This document shows positions 63,815 through 64,000 of a stretch of DNA of 64,000 nt, piece by piece (position 1 is the stretch's first letter; each line of letters begins with the position of its first letter). Source of the stretch: Pseudomonas chlororaphis. GTDB lineage: Bacteria > Pseudomonadota > Gammaproteobacteria > Pseudomonadales > Pseudomonadaceae. The DNA is taken from NCBI GenBank assembly GCA_001023535.1, contig CP011020.1, forward strand, positions 4,105,734-4,169,733, in the 5' to 3' direction. Below the pieces are notes generated by a model, which was not told the DNA's origin, made no database searches, and saw only the letters and a list, made by a program, of their open reading frames with translations. The translations under genes and the position numbers were made by a program.

Positions 63815-64000
63815 CTAACCGGCCCCGCGCAGATGCTCCATCGCCCACACCGCGGCTTCGACCCGCGAGCGCAGGCCGAGCTTGTGCAGCAGGTTCTTCA
63901 CGTGGACCTTGACCGTGCCCTCGGTGATGCCCAGCTTGTGGCCGATCACCTTGTTGCTGTAGCCGGCCGCGATGGTCTTGAGGACCTGGCGTTCGCGGTC
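63815..64000 (-). CDS. narL: NarL-type response regulator, C-terminal part only
   Basis: The last 61 codons are visible up to a TAG at 63815. They encode a LuxR-type helix-turn-helix, [20 protein letters not shown] then [20 protein letters not shown] and the end MEHLRGAG, characteristic of NarL. NarL with NarX activates nitrate-respiration genes. The receiver domain lies outside the window. Confidence 0.85.
   Translation of the reverse strand, partial: DRERQVLKTIAAGYSNKVIGHKLGITEGTVKVHVKNLLHKLGLRSRVEAAVWAMEHLRGAG

Overview
The window looks like a chromosome segment of a denitrifying Pseudomonas of the P. fluorescens complex (P. corrugata/P. brassicacearum-like). This is inferred from the high GC content, the gene order nirSMCFDLGHJEN / nirQOP / norCBD / dnr, the dense Pseudomonas-type REP palindromes (GTGGGAGC...GCTCCCAC and GTGGCGAGGG...CCCTCGCCAC families) and the sfn/msu sulfur genes. 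No tRNA, rRNA, insertion sequence or CRISPR array was seen.

Layout. (1) 1-10.0 kb: a sulfur-scavenging locus. A 5'-partial acyl-CoA-dehydrogenase-type oxidoreductase on the minus strand diverges from msuE (FMN reductase), sfnG (dimethylsulfone monooxygenase), a degenerate acyl-CoA-synthetase-like protein, a complete LIV-type ABC importer, and convergent sfnR (sigma54 activator). A strong sigma54 promoter lies before msuE. (2) 10-16.6 kb: a NylB-like serine hydrolase, an outer-membrane channel, an orphan PotF-like binding protein, a TetR regulator with a palindromic operator, and a GABA-permease-like transporter. (3) 16.9-21.3 kb: a type I secretion trio with no adjacent substrate, followed by five 135-bp tandem REP doublets. 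(4) 22-36 kb: accessory metabolism: FadR-type regulator, MFS/MocR divergent pair, TonB receptor with a possible Fur box, an SDR lacking its catalytic Tyr, a tautomerase and LysR sharing a duplicated operator, an NTF2-like protein, and a glucarate-type operon (LysR, MFS, dehydratase, porin).

(5) 36.5-64 kb: the denitrification/anaerobiosis island. The nir operon (cytochrome cd1 nitrite reductase and heme d1 synthesis) runs leftward from a shared ANR/DNR box. nirQOP and norCBD (NO reductase) run rightward. Then follow dnrP-like, dnr, a 29-codon ORF, nnrS, a four-TM protein, ytfE/dnrN (Fe-S repair), norR, pdxH, moaB, moeA, ubiUVT (O2-independent ubiquinone synthesis), a DGC-domain protein, a second DNR-type regulator (dnrE-like) and the 3' end of narL.

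How it fits together: nirS/nirQ, norC and ubiU have ANR/DNR-type boxes. The dnr and ytfE transcription units each have a sigma54 -24/-12 promoter preceded by three GGT-N7-ACC NorR-type sites in almost identical geometry. This suggests that NO sensed by the local NorR feeds both NO damage repair and synthesis of the master denitrification regulator DNR.
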